Origin: Erythrobacter oryzae | GTDB lineage: Bacteria > Pseudomonadota > Alphaproteobacteria > Sphingomonadales > Sphingomonadaceae | Direction: 5' to 3' | Assembly: GCF_030271515.1 (NCBI RefSeq) | Contig: NZ_JASCXI010000001.1 | Span: 372,001-436,000, forward strand | Length of the DNA: 64,000 nt | In this document: positions 33,245 to 41,719 of the stretch, piece after piece | Layout of the letters: each line of letters starts with the position of its first letter | Numbering within the stretch: the stretch's first letter is position 1 | Notes under the pieces: generated by a model | Told to the model about the DNA's origin: nothing | The model's database searches: none | The model's input: only the letters and a program-made list of their open reading frames with translations | Made by a program: the position numbers and the translations under genes

Positions 33245-34288
33245 TCAAGCGATCAGCTTGCCCAGCGATCGGGCGGTGAGGTCCACCATGGGGACAACCC
33301 GCGCATAATTCAACCGCGTGGGGCCGATCACGCCCAGCACGCCGACCACGCGGCCCTCGCGATCACGATAGGGCGAGGCGATGACGCTGGAGCCCGAGAG
33401 CGCAAAGAGGCGGTTCTCCGAGCCGATGAAAATGCGGGTGGCGTCGGCCTCGCGCGCCGAATCGAGCAGCTGGGCGACCGACTGCTTGTTCTCGAGGTCT
33501 TCCAAGAGGCTGCGCACCCGCTCGATATCGCCCAATGCCGCCTCGTCGAGCAGGTTTGCCGCGCCGCGCACGATCAGCACAGGGCGTGCGGCGGCATCCT
33601 CGCTCCACACTGCAAGGCCGCGCTCGACCAGATCGCGCGAGGCATCGTCGAGCTGGGTCTCGCCCGCGGAAATCTCCGTCCGCATCGCCAGCGCCGCCTC
33701 GGCCAGCGTGCGGCCAGCAAGGCGTGCGGTGATGTAGTTGGACGCACGGTCGAGCACGCCCGGGCTCAGCGCACCGCCGATGGTGAGCACGCGGTTCTCG
33801 ACCCCGCCATCTTCGCCCACAAGCACCGCGAGTGCCCTGCCCTGCCCGAGATCGACGAGGGAGAATTGCGCCAACCGCTGCTCGCGCGGGGCCACCAGCA
33901 CCATCCCCGCCGCGCCCGACAGGTCGGAGAGAATCGCGCTGGCCTGCTTCAGCGCCGCCTCGACCGGCCCCGCCTCTGCCAAACGCGCTTCGATCGCGGC
34001 TTGCTCTTGCGCGGTCGGCTCGGCCACGCGCATCATCCCGTCGACGAATATACGCAGGCCCGCATCGGTCGGCATCCGCCCCGCGCTGGTATGCGGCGCG
34101 GCCAGAAGCCCGGCAGTCTCGAGGTCCGCCAGCACGCTGCGGATCGAAGCGGGCGAGAGGTTCAGCGTCCCGTCCGCGGCCAGCGTTTTCGAACCCACCG
34201 GCTGCCCGCTGGCGATGTATTCCTCGACCACGCGCTGGAAAATGTCGCGCGCGCGCTGGGTCAGTTCGGTGACGGGAAGCGAGGCCAT
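33245..34288 (-). CDS. hrcA: heat-inducible transcription repressor HrcA
   Basis: Repressor of heat-shock genes that binds the CIRCE inverted repeat and is kept active by GroEL. The 347-aa protein has an N-terminal winged-helix domain ([17 protein letters not shown], then [14 protein letters not shown]), the [18 protein letters not shown] signature and a GAF-like C-terminal domain. ATG at 34288, divergent from rph with a 77-base gap. I searched this gap and the dnaK upstream region by eye for TTAGCACTC-N9-GAGTGCTAA and did not find it. A weak RpoH-like CTTG-N18-CTAAGAT is present in the gap, but it does not match the consensus well. Confidence 0.95.
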   Translation of the reverse strand: MASLPVTELTQRARDIFQRVVEEYIASGQPVGSKTLAADGTLNLSPASIRSVLADLETAGLLAAPHTSAGRMPTDAGLRIFVDGMMRVAEPTAQEQAAIEARLAEAGPVEAALKQASAILSDLSGAAGMVLVAPREQRLAQFSLVDLGQGRALAVLVGEDGGVENRVLTIGGALSPGVLDRASNYITARLAGRTLAEAALAMRTEISAGETQLDDASRDLVERGLAVWSEDAAARPVLIVRGAANLLDEAALGDIERVRSLLEDLENKQSVAQLLDSAREADATRIFIGSENRLFALSGSSVIASPYRDREGRVVGVLGVIGPTRLNYARVVPMVDLTARSLGKLIA

Positions 34289-34365
34289 GGGCCAATCTTA
34301 GTCTTTGCGCTTGCCGCGACAAGTGGGGCGAGCCTAAGGGCGCCAAGCCTCAAACGGAGTTTTCC

Positions 34366-35079
34366 ATGCGCCCTTCAGGACGCGCGCCCGATGAAATGCG
34401 CGCCATCACCATCGAGACCGGTTTCACCAAGCACGCCGAGGGCTCCTGCCTGATCGGCTTTGGCGATACCAAGGTGCTGTGCACCGCGAGCGTCGAGAAG
34501 GGCGTGCCGCCGTGGCTGCGCGGCAAGGGCGAAGGCTGGGTGACCGGCGAATACTCGATGCTCCCGCGCGCCACTCACACCCGCGGCGCACGCGAGGCGG
34601 CCAAGGGCAAGCAATCGGGCCGCACGCAGGAAATCCAGCGCCTGATCGGGCGGTCTTTGCGCGCTGTGGTCGACCTGCAAAAGCTGGGCGAGCGGCAGAT
34701 CACCTTGGATTGCGACGTGATTCAGGCCGACGGCGGCACGCGCACCGCGTCGATCTCGGGCGCGTGGATTGCACTCAGGCTTGCGATCAACGGGCTGATG
34801 GCATCGGGCGATATCAAGCACGATCCGATTCAAGCGCAGGTCGCGGGGATTTCCTGCGGCATCTATAAGGGTACGCCGGTGCTCGACCTCGATTATGACG
34901 AGGATTCGAACGCGGAAGCCGATGGCAATTTCGTGCTGCTGTCAGGCGGCAAGATCGCCGAGGTGCAGGCGACGGCCGAGGGCGCGACCTATGACGAGGA
35001 AGCGCTGCTGCGCCTCCTGCGCCTCGCCCGCATCGGCTGCGACCGGATCTTTGCGGCGCAACTGGACGCGGTGAAGTGA
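34366..35079 (+). CDS. rph: ribonuclease PH
   Basis: Phosphorolytic 3'-5' exoribonuclease that trims tRNA precursors. The 237-aa protein has the N-terminal [12 protein letters not shown], the phosphate-binding arginine-rich [16 protein letters not shown] and the catalytic aspartate region [13 protein letters not shown]; the C-terminus [15 protein letters not shown] also fits. ATG at 34366. It begins a plus-strand run of rph, rdgB, hemW and xerC, and overlaps rdgB by 4 bases as GTGA. Confidence 0.97.
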   Translation: MRPSGRAPDEMRAITIETGFTKHAEGSCLIGFGDTKVLCTASVEKGVPPWLRGKGEGWVTGEYSMLPRATHTRGAREAAKGKQSGRTQEIQRLIGRSLRAVVDLQKLGERQITLDCDVIQADGGTRTASISGAWIALRLAINGLMASGDIKHDPIQAQVAGISCGIYKGTPVLDLDYDEDSNAEADGNFVLLSGGKIAEVQATAEGATYDEEALLRLLRLARIGCDRIFAAQLDAVK

Positions 35080-35702
35080 CCAGAAGGCTTGGCTCCGGCA
35101 GCCTTGTGATTGCCACGCATAATGCGGGCAAGCTCAAGGAAATCTCGGCGCTGCTCGATCCCTATGGGGTGCGCTGCATCTCAGCCGGATCGCTCGGCCT
35201 GCCCGAGCCTGCCGAAACCGGCGTCACCTTCGCGCAGAACGCACTCATCAAGGCGCGCGCGGCGGCGGAGGCTTCGGGGCTGGCGGCACTGGCTGACGAC
35301 AGTGGTTTGAGCGTCGCCGCGCTCGATGGCCGCCCCGGCGTCTACACCGCCGACTGGGCCGAGCGGCAGTGGTTCGAGGGCGCTCCCGGGCGCGACTGGT
35401 ACATGGCGATGGGCAAGGTCGAAGGCATGCTCGCCGAGAAGGGCGAAGGGGTCGACCGCTCGGCGGCTTTCCACTGCGTCCTCGCGATCGCTTGGCCGGA
35501 CGGCGAACACGCGATCTACGAGGGCCGCTGCAACGGCGCGCTGACCTGGCCGCCACGCGGGCTAATGGGCTTCGGCTATGATCCGGTCTTCGTGCCGACG
35601 GGAAGCGCGCTGACCTTCGCCGAGATCCCGCCTGAGGAAAAGCACGCCGTCAGCCACCGCGCCGACGCCTTCGCGAAGCTCGTCGCCGAGCAATTCGGCT
35701 GA
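35076..35702 (+). CDS. rdgB: RdgB/HAM1 non-canonical purine NTP pyrophosphatase
   Basis: Removes dITP, XTP and ITP from the nucleotide pool by hydrolysing them to the monophosphates. The 208-aa protein has the N-terminal [12 protein letters not shown] motif that binds the triphosphate, the metal-binding [15 protein letters not shown] and FGYDPVF. The start is GTG at 35076 overlapping the rph stop. It is followed on the opposite strand by a CAP gene, after which hemW resumes on the same strand as rdgB. In many alphaproteobacteria rph, rdgB and hemW are contiguous, so the CAP gene is probably an insertion. Confidence 0.96.
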   Translation: MTRRLGSGSLVIATHNAGKLKEISALLDPYGVRCISAGSLGLPEPAETGVTFAQNALIKARAAAEASGLAALADDSGLSVAALDGRPGVYTADWAERQWFEGAPGRDWYMAMGKVEGMLAEKGEGVDRSAAFHCVLAIAWPDGEHAIYEGRCNGALTWPPRGLMGFGYDPVFVPTGSALTFAEIPPEEKHAVSHRADAFAKLVAEQFG

Positions 35703-35706
35703 CGTC

Positions 35707-36264
35707 TTAGCGACGCGTCAGATGGCGGCCGGGATCGAGCCGGTAGCCCATCACGTTGCCTGCCGGCCAGTAACGGCACACCAGCACCTCGTGGCTCGCA
35801 TTGAGCGCGGTGGCGCAGCCGACTTCCTGCGTCTCGGGCCAGATGATCTGGGTGTAGTGGCCGACATCGCTCCACCGGCCGGTGCGCGAGACATCGGGGA
35901 AGACGCCGGGACGGAAGGCAGCGCGTTCAGCGAGGAAGCCGTCGATCATCTGCCACGGGGCGTAGCGCTCGCGGGTGCCCATCCAAAGGTTCTCGCCCTG
36001 CCCCTCCCGCATCAGGTCGGGCGAGTGGTGGAAGGCGCGGCGGGCGGCGAGGTTCTCGGCCCATTCGCGGGCGTCGCGGCGCAGATCGTGGTTCCAGCGC
36101 AGCGGCGGCAGGCCAACCGCGGCGCGCGCCTCGTTGTGCTCGGAGAGCCATTCCTGCTCGGCCGGGAACAGCGGGCGCTGCGCGTCGCGGGCGTCCTGCG
36201 GCAAAGCGGGCGCCGCCGGGGCGGCAGCAAGCAGCATGGCACACAGGAGACGGGACAAGCGCAT
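35707..36264 (-). CDS. secreted CAP-domain (SCP/PR-1-like) protein
   Basis: A 185-aa exported protein with a signal peptide and one CAP domain. The family motifs are seen as LSEHNEARAAVGLPPLRW, GENLWMG, HYTQIIW and VGCA, with the cavity histidines and glutamates. Bacterial CAP proteins have unknown or varied roles such as lipid binding. ATG at 36264. It lies antisense between rdgB and hemW with only 4 bases to the rdgB stop, and it is divergent from hemW with a 49-base gap. The insertion into an otherwise uniform operon is notable. Confidence 0.9.
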   Translation of the reverse strand: MRLSRLLCAMLLAAAPAAPALPQDARDAQRPLFPAEQEWLSEHNEARAAVGLPPLRWNHDLRRDAREWAENLAARRAFHHSPDLMREGQGENLWMGTRERYAPWQMIDGFLAERAAFRPGVFPDVSRTGRWSDVGHYTQIIWPETQEVGCATALNASHEVLVCRYWPAGNVMGYRLDPGRHLTRR

Positions 36265-36313
36265 GGCTTCCGGTCTATGGCCAACTGGTTAATTGCGACT
36301 GAAGACGAGGACC

Positions 36314-37465
36314 GTGGCCCGCGCGCTCTACATCCACTGGCCGTTCTGCGCCAAGAAGTGCCCCTATTGCGACTTCAACTCGCATGTCCGCGAGGGGGTG
36401 GATGTCGCCGCGTGGCAGGCCGCGCTGATCGCCGATCTGCGCGCCGAGGCGGCGGTGGCGGGCGGAGAGAGCCTGACCTCGGTCTTCTTCGGTGGCGGAA
36501 CGCCCTCGCTGATGCCCCCTGCCCTCGTCGCCGCGCTGCTGGCCGAGGCAGAGGTGCTGTGGGGCTTTGCCGAGGGAATCGAGATCACGCTCGAGGCCAA
36601 TCCCTCCTCGGTCGAGGCGGCGAATTTCGCAGCGCTGGCGGACGCGGGGATCAATCGCGTGTCGCTCGGGGTGCAGTCGCTCGACGATGCCGAACTGCGC
36701 TTTCTCGGGCGGCTGCACGGCGCTGAAGAGGCCTTGCGCGCGCTGGAGACTGCGCAGACGCATTTCGCGCGGGTAAGCTTCGACATGATCTACGCCCTGC
36801 CTGGTCATACGCCCGAATTGTGGGAAGCGCGTCTCGCCCGCGCGCTTGGGTTGGGGACGGGGCATATGTCGCTCTACCAGCTGACCATCGAGCCCGGCAC
36901 GCGCTTTGCGAGCGACGTGCGGCGCGGGCGTCTGGTGCCGCTCGACGATGACGCGGCGGCCGAACTGTTCGACCTGACACAGGCGCTGACGGGGGCGGCC
37001 GGACTCCCCGCCTACGAGACCAGCAACCATGCCCGCTCTGGCGAAGAGAGCCGCCACAATCTCGCCTATTGGCGCTACCAGGATTACGCCGGCATCGGCC
37101 CTGGCGCGCATGGACGGCGCGGGGCCGTGGCGACGGTGCGGCACAAGAAGCCGGAGAATTTTCTTGCGGCGGTCAGGCGGCAGGGCGACGGGATCGCCGA
37201 GGCCCGCGCTCTGGTGGTGAGCGAACAGGCGGCTGAGGCTTTACTGATGGGGCTGCGGCTGACCGAGGGCGTGGACCTTGCCGCTCTCTCGGCGCGCTTC
37301 GGCCTGCCGCGCGAGGGTTTGGTGGACGAGGGGGCCCTCGCCCGCTTGCGCGGTCTCGGGCTGCTATGGGCAAACGGCGACCGGTTCGGGGTCGCACCAG
37401 CGGGTCGCGGCGTGCTCGACGCGCTGCTGGCCGAAGTGATCGCCGACACGCTGGTGGCGGCATGA
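36314..37465 (+). CDS. hemW: HemW, heme-trafficking radical SAM protein
   Basis: Radical SAM enzyme-like protein involved in heme trafficking, related to coproporphyrinogen oxidase HemN but not replacing it. The 383-aa protein carries the iron-sulfur cluster motif C-x3-C-x2-C in CAKKCPYCDF, then FFGGGTPSLM, EANPSSVE, RVSLGVQS and the SFDMIYALPG motif. The start used is GTG at 36314 (VARALYIHW); a TTG seven codons upstream is in frame but less plausible. Its stop overlaps the xerC start as ATGA. Confidence 0.94.
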   Translation: MARALYIHWPFCAKKCPYCDFNSHVREGVDVAAWQAALIADLRAEAAVAGGESLTSVFFGGGTPSLMPPALVAALLAEAEVLWGFAEGIEITLEANPSSVEAANFAALADAGINRVSLGVQSLDDAELRFLGRLHGAEEALRALETAQTHFARVSFDMIYALPGHTPELWEARLARALGLGTGHMSLYQLTIEPGTRFASDVRRGRLVPLDDDAAAELFDLTQALTGAAGLPAYETSNHARSGEESRHNLAYWRYQDYAGIGPGAHGRRGAVATVRHKKPENFLAAVRRQGDGIAEARALVVSEQAAEALLMGLRLTEGVDLAALSARFGLPREGLVDEGALARLRGLGLLWANGDRFGVAPAGRGVLDALLAEVIADTLVAA

Positions 37466-38352
37466 GCGCTGGCGACCTGCTCGAGGCGTGGCGCGCGCAT
37501 CTCGCCGACAATCGCCGGCGCTCGCCCCATACCGTGCGCGCCTATGTCGCCGCGGCGGCTCGGTTGCTGGCGGCGCGGGGGGGCGAGGACTGGGCGGCGG
37601 TGGCCGCAACCGAAGCGCATCACTTGCGGTCTTTTCTGGCCGAGCGGCGCGGCGAAGGCCTCGGCAATGCCAGCACCGCGCGCGAATTGTCGGCGCTCAA
37701 GGCCTTCATCGCCTTTTCCCGCGCGCAGGCCGGCGACCCCGATCCCGCCGCCCCGCGTCTGCGCGGCCCGCGTCTGAAGAAGGGCCTCCCCCGCCCCGTC
37801 ACCCCGGACGAGGCCGAGAACCTCGCCGATCTGGTGGACGGCCTTGCTGGCGAGGACTGGATCGGCGCGCGTGACCGGGCGGTGCTGCTCCTCCTCTACG
37901 GATCGGGCCTGCGGATCGCCGAGGCGCTCTCGCTCACCGGGCGCGATGCGAGGATGGGCGAGGTTTTGCAGGTGACCGGCAAAGGGGGCAAGCAGCGGGT
38001 TGTGCCGGTGCTGCCGATCACCCGCGCGGCGGTGGCGGAGTATGCGAAGGCCTGCCCCTGGCCCCTCACCCCGGCCGAGCCGCTGTTCCGCGGCACCAAG
38101 GGCGGGCCGCTCTCCGCCGGCATGGTCCAGCGGGCAATGGCGAACGCGCGCCGCGCGCTCGGCCTGCCCGACACGGCGACCCCGCACTCTCTCAGGCATT
38201 CCTTCGCCACGCACCTCTTGAGCGCAGGCGCGGATCTGCGCAGCCTTCAGGAATTGCTCGGCCACGCCTCCCTCGGCTCGACCCAGATCTACACCCGCGT
38301 CGATGCCGCCGCGCTGCTGGATAACTACCGCAAAGCCCACCCCCGCGGATAA
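37462..38352 (+). CDS. xerC: tyrosine recombinase XerC
   Basis: Site-specific recombinase that resolves chromosome dimers at dif. The 296-aa protein has the SAM-like N-terminal domain (residues 1-100) and the catalytic domain with R (YGSGLRIAEALSL), K (GKGGKQRVVP), H-x-x-R (PHSLRHSFATHLL), H (LLGHASLGSTQ) and the nucleophile tyrosine in QIYTRV. ATG at 37462 overlaps the hemW stop. A convergent DedA gene follows one base later. No dif-like site was identified in this window. Confidence 0.95.
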   Translation: MSAGDLLEAWRAHLADNRRRSPHTVRAYVAAAARLLAARGGEDWAAVAATEAHHLRSFLAERRGEGLGNASTARELSALKAFIAFSRAQAGDPDPAAPRLRGPRLKKGLPRPVTPDEAENLADLVDGLAGEDWIGARDRAVLLLLYGSGLRIAEALSLTGRDARMGEVLQVTGKGGKQRVVPVLPITRAAVAEYAKACPWPLTPAEPLFRGTKGGPLSAGMVQRAMANARRALGLPDTATPHSLRHSFATHLLSAGADLRSLQELLGHASLGSTQIYTRVDAAALLDNYRKAHPRG

Positions 38353-38353
38353 G

Positions 38354-38971
38354 TCAGTCCTCGGCCTCGTGCGCGGATGCCGGCTTCCACGTCGCCACAC
38401 GGTAGATGTAGAACACCACCCCCACGAGCACGAGCGCCAACACGCTCCAGCCCGCCACTTCCTCGAACCGCTCGACCAGCGGCGCAAGCGCGCGGCCGCC
38501 GAACAGCAGGACACCGTTCCAGATCGCCGAACCGAGGAACGTGAACAGGCAGAAACGCCACAGCTTCATGTGCGCAAGTCCAGCAGGCAGCGAGACGATG
38601 GTGCGCAGCACCGGCGAAAAGCGCACCGCGAAGACGATCCCGTCGCCATACTTGCGGAAGAAATTGCGCGCGCGGGTGAAATCGTCCCATTCGAAGGTCA
38701 GCCATCGGCCCCAGCGGCCGATGGCGCGCTTGAGCCGCGCCTCGCTCCAGCGCACCCCGATCCAGAACCAGAAAAGGTTTCCCGCAAGCGTCCCGGCGGT
38801 GGCGATGATCCAGACCAGCCAGAAGTCCATCTCTCCGCGCGCCACCAGCACGCCTGCACCGCCCATGATCACTTCGGACGGGATCGGCGGGAAGACGTTC
38901 TCGGCCGCCATCAGCAGAAAGATGCCGAGGTAGCCGCCCCGGTTGAGCAGATCGAGCAGGAAGCCGGTCAT
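38354..38971 (-). CDS. DedA family inner-membrane protein
   Basis: A 205-aa multi-span protein of the DedA/UPF0073 family, which contributes to lipid flipping and envelope homeostasis. The family signature FFRKYGDGIVFAVRFSPVLR with R-x-[LV]...P and the preceding EVIMGGAGVL amphipathic segment are present. ATG at 38971 begins MTGFLLDLLNRGGYLG. The C-terminus ends in a hydrophilic tail. It is convergent with xerC and co-directional with the epoxide-hydrolase-like gene upstream. Confidence 0.88.
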   Translation of the reverse strand: MTGFLLDLLNRGGYLGIFLLMAAENVFPPIPSEVIMGGAGVLVARGEMDFWLVWIIATAGTLAGNLFWFWIGVRWSEARLKRAIGRWGRWLTFEWDDFTRARNFFRKYGDGIVFAVRFSPVLRTIVSLPAGLAHMKLWRFCLFTFLGSAIWNGVLLFGGRALAPLVERFEEVAGWSVLALVLVGVVFYIYRVATWKPASAHEAED

Positions 38972-39032
38972 GGGGCTTGAATCAGTCCTTTCGGTCGGCT
39001 GGCTGACCCCGATCGGGCGATGCGAGCCGCCG

Positions 39033-39422
39033 TCAGCCGGGCGCGGGCGCCAGCTCCGGCCACTGCCGCAGCAAGGTGCCAAGGTCGAAATATTCGCGCC
39101 ATACCGCAATCTTGCGCTCGCGGAAGACGAAGACGCCGGTCACCGGCAATTCGACCCATCCGCGCGGCAGACGGTGCCGGTCGAGGCGTTCGGTAAACAC
39201 CGCATCGCCCTCGACCGCCGAGCGCAGCACGACAAGCTCGTTTTCGATGGTGGGTGCAAAAAACGGCTCGAGCACCGCGCGCACGCCTTCAGGCCCAATG
39301 ACGCTACCCATCGGCAGGTTGGTGTATTCGCAGTCCTCGGTGAAGAAGGGCAGCGCCTTGTCGTAATCCTTGGCGGCAATCGCAGAGATGACGCGGTGGA
39401 CGGTGGCGAGCTTGTCAGGCAT
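39033..39422 (-). CDS. limonene-1,2-epoxide hydrolase-like SnoaL-fold protein
   Basis: A 129-aa single-domain NTF2/SnoaL-fold protein. The residues that form the limonene epoxide hydrolase active site appear in the correct order: Y33-x-N35 in CEYTNLP, R79-x-D81 in ERLDRH and D113 in WREYFDLG. This suggests hydration of an epoxide by general acid/base catalysis rather than a non-catalytic NTF2 protein; the physiological substrate is unknown. ATG at 39422. It stands between dedA and gshB on the minus strand with gaps of 61 and 40 bases. Confidence 0.82.
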   Translation of the reverse strand: MPDKLATVHRVISAIAAKDYDKALPFFTEDCEYTNLPMGSVIGPEGVRAVLEPFFAPTIENELVVLRSAVEGDAVFTERLDRHRLPRGWVELPVTGVFVFRERKIAVWREYFDLGTLLRQWPELAPAPG

Positions 39423-39462
39423 GGGGACGCGACTCCTGTAGCATGTGCTACGGGAGGAGCTA

Positions 39463-40428
39463 TCACCCAGCCTTCATGCCCGCAACCCGGCGCTCGATCG
39501 CGTCCCAGATCATGCCTGCCGTATCGGTGCCGTTGAAGCGGTCGATGGCGACGATGCCGGTGGGCGAGGTCACATTGATCTCGGTCAGCCAGTGTCCGCC
39601 GATGACGTCGATCCCGACGAAGGTGAGGCCGAGCCGCTTGAGGTCAGGGCCGAGCGCGGCGCAGATTTCCTGCTCGCGCGGCGTAAGCTCGGTCGGCTGC
39701 GCGGAGCCGCCCATGGCGAGGTTCGACCGGAATTCGCCCTCCCCAGGCACCCGGTTGATCGCGCCTGCGACCTCGCCGTCGACCAGCACGATCCGCTTGT
39801 CGCCCTTGGTGACCTCGGGGAGGAAGGGCTGGACCATGTGCGGCTCGGGCCAGGTCTGGTTGAACACCTCGAACAGCGCGGTGAGGTTCTCGCCGTTCTC
39901 GCCGAGGCGGAAGATCGCCTTGCCGCCGTTGCCGTGGATCGGCTTGACTACGATCGCGCCGTGCTTCGCCATGAAGCGGCGCACCTCGTCCACCGACCGC
40001 GTGACAAGCGTCGGGGGCATGAAGCGGCGGTAGTTCAGCACCATCACCTTTTCCGGGGAGTTGCGGACGTTCGCCGGGTCATTGACCACCAGCGTCTCGT
40101 GTCCGATCCGCTCGAGCAGGTGGGTGGCGGTGATGTAGCCCATGTGGAACGGTGGATCCTGCCGCATCAGCACGACATCGACATCCTTGCCGAGATCGAG
40201 ACGCACCTGCTCTCCGCGCGTGAAATGGTCACCCTCGACCCGCTGCACCGTCACCGGGAAGGCGTGAGCGAAGAGGCGATCCTCCTCGTCGAGCGTCAGG
40301 CTTTCGACGTGGTATTCATAGACCGTGTAGCCGCGCGCCTGTGCCGCCAGCATCAGCGCAAAGGAGCTGTCGCCGGCGATCTTTATGCTGTCGAGGGGGT
40401 CCATCTGGACCGCAATGCGCAAACTCAT
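39463..40428 (-). CDS. gshB: glutathione synthetase
   Basis: ATP-grasp ligase that adds glycine to gamma-glutamylcysteine. The 321-aa protein has the family N-terminus MSLRIAVQMDPLDSIKIAGDSSF, the ATP-grasp motifs VVKPIHGNGGKAIFRL and the LTEINVTSPTGI substrate and Mg loop. ATG at 40428. It lies directly downstream of yraN and rsmI on the minus strand, and the distance of 17 bases suggests the same operon. gshA is not in the window. Confidence 0.95.
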   Translation of the reverse strand: MSLRIAVQMDPLDSIKIAGDSSFALMLAAQARGYTVYEYHVESLTLDEEDRLFAHAFPVTVQRVEGDHFTRGEQVRLDLGKDVDVVLMRQDPPFHMGYITATHLLERIGHETLVVNDPANVRNSPEKVMVLNYRRFMPPTLVTRSVDEVRRFMAKHGAIVVKPIHGNGGKAIFRLGENGENLTALFEVFNQTWPEPHMVQPFLPEVTKGDKRIVLVDGEVAGAINRVPGEGEFRSNLAMGGSAQPTELTPREQEICAALGPDLKRLGLTFVGIDVIGGHWLTEINVTSPTGIVAIDRFNGTDTAGMIWDAIERRVAGMKAG

Positions 40429-40445
40429 GGGGAACTCCGGGGGTG

Positions 40446-40823
40446 TCAGTCGAAAGGCATCCAGGCATTTTCGATGTGGGTGGGCTTGCGGCCGGGCGCA
40501 AGCAGGATGACGTCGATGCGGATGTCCTCGCCGTCGGTGGCATAGTCCTGCCATACCATCTCCACCGCCGCTGCGACCCGCGAGAGGCGGCGTTCGTCAA
40601 TCGCGTCGGCGAGCGCGGCGGCGCGGGCGCGCCACTTGACCTCGACGAATGCGACGAGGCCCGTGCGCTTGGCGATAAGGTCGATCTCGCCCGCCTTGGT
40701 CTTGACCCGTTCGGCGACAATCCGCCAGCCTTGTTGGGCGAGCCACATGGCAGCCTCGGCTTCACCGTGGCGGCCGCGTTGGTCGGCCTCGTGGCGCTGC
40801 TCGGGAGTGCGGGGCGTGCTCAT
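40446..40823 (-). CDS. yraN: YraN/UPF0102 family nuclease-like protein
   Basis: A 125-aa protein of the YraN family, a small PD-(D/E)XK-like fold often next to rsmI. The conserved segment GEIDLIAKRTGLVAFVEVKWR contains the E-x-D and E-x-K metal/catalytic residues. ATG at 40823 overlaps the rsmI stop as ATGA. The exact nucleic acid target is not known. The rsmI-yraN-gshB order is common in alphaproteobacteria and supports the identification. Confidence 0.92.
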   Translation of the reverse strand: MSTPRTPEQRHEADQRGRHGEAEAAMWLAQQGWRIVAERVKTKAGEIDLIAKRTGLVAFVEVKWRARAAALADAIDERRLSRVAAAVEMVWQDYATDGEDIRIDVILLAPGRKPTHIENAWMPFD

Positions 40824-41680
40824 TCGCCCTTCAGCTCCAGCGCGCGGGCGTAGAGCGTGGCGCGGTCGATGCCGGTCGCCTTGGCCACGACGCCCGCCGC
40901 CTTCCCCGGCCCTGCCTCCGCCAGCGCCGCGCGCAGCAGTGTGTCGGTATCGAGCACCGGGGCCTCGCTCTGCGAGGGCGGGCCGACCAGCAAGACGATC
41001 TCGCCCTTGGGCGGGTGCGCGGCGTAGTGAGCGGCGAGCGCCGCAGCGGTACCGGTGCGGCATTCCTCGTGCAGCTTGGTGAGTTCGCGCGCCACGGCGA
41101 CCTCGCGTTCCGGCCACAGTTCGGCGATGGCGAGCAGCGATTTCTCGAGCCGCGGGGCGGTTTCGTAGAAGACCAAGGTCGCTGCGACCCCCGCCAGATC
41201 CTCGAGAGCCTGTGCCCGCGCCTTCTCCTTTACCGGCAGGAAGCCCGCAAACAGAAAGCGGTCGCTCGGCAATCCCGCCATCGCGAGCGCGGAGACCGCC
41301 GCGCAGGGCCCCGGAATGCTGGTGACCATCACACCCGCCGCGCGTGCCTCGCGCACCAGACGGTAGCCGGGATCGGAGATCAGCGGCGTGCCCGCATCCG
41401 ACACCAGCACAACCGCCGCCTGCCTCGCCTCGTCGATCACCCGCGCGCGGGTTTCGGGCCCGGCGTGATCGTCCAATCGCTGGAGCCTTGCCTTGATTCC
41501 GTAGTGTTTCAGGAGCTTGCCTGTAACCCGCGTGTCCTCGCAGGCGATCAGACTTGCCCCCTGCAACACGGCCAGCGCGCGCAAGGTGATGTCGCCGAGA
41601 TTGCCAATCGGGGTGGCAAGGATATACAGCCCGCTTACGGGTTCCCACGCGGGAAGGGATGGAAGCGCCTCGGGTCTCAC
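40820..41680 (-). CDS. rsmI: 16S rRNA 2'-O-methyltransferase RsmI
   Basis: Methylates C1402 of 16S rRNA. The 286-aa protein has the family N-terminus LYILATPIGNLGDITLRAL, the CEDTRVTGKLLKHYGI segment and the SDAGTPLISDPGY loop, with GPPPRTA-like variations in the middle (YETAPRLEKSL). The start is set at GTG 41680; the ATG 13 bases upstream is out of frame. The gene is divergent from the LpoA-like lipoprotein gene (39 bases apart), a conserved arrangement, and overlaps yraN by 4 bases. Confidence 0.94.
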   Translation of the reverse strand: MRPEALPSLPAWEPVSGLYILATPIGNLGDITLRALAVLQGASLIACEDTRVTGKLLKHYGIKARLQRLDDHAGPETRARVIDEARQAAVVLVSDAGTPLISDPGYRLVREARAAGVMVTSIPGPCAAVSALAMAGLPSDRFLFAGFLPVKEKARAQALEDLAGVAATLVFYETAPRLEKSLLAIAELWPEREVAVARELTKLHEECRTGTAAALAAHYAAHPPKGEIVLLVGPPSQSEAPVLDTDTLLRAALAEAGPGKAAGVVAKATGIDRATLYARALELKGE

Positions 41681-41719
41681 GGATCCAGTCCATGGCGCAC
41701 GACTGAGGGGTCGGCAAGA

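Noticed and set aside
34289..34365. RpoH promoter for hrcA
   Set aside because: The best candidate CTTG-N18-CTAAGAT differs from the consensus in two defined bases and one spacer base; too weak to annotate.
35707..36264. CAP gene as an insertion-sequence cargo
   Set aside because: No terminal inverted repeats, target duplication or transposase are seen around it, so it is described only as an antisense gene in the operon.
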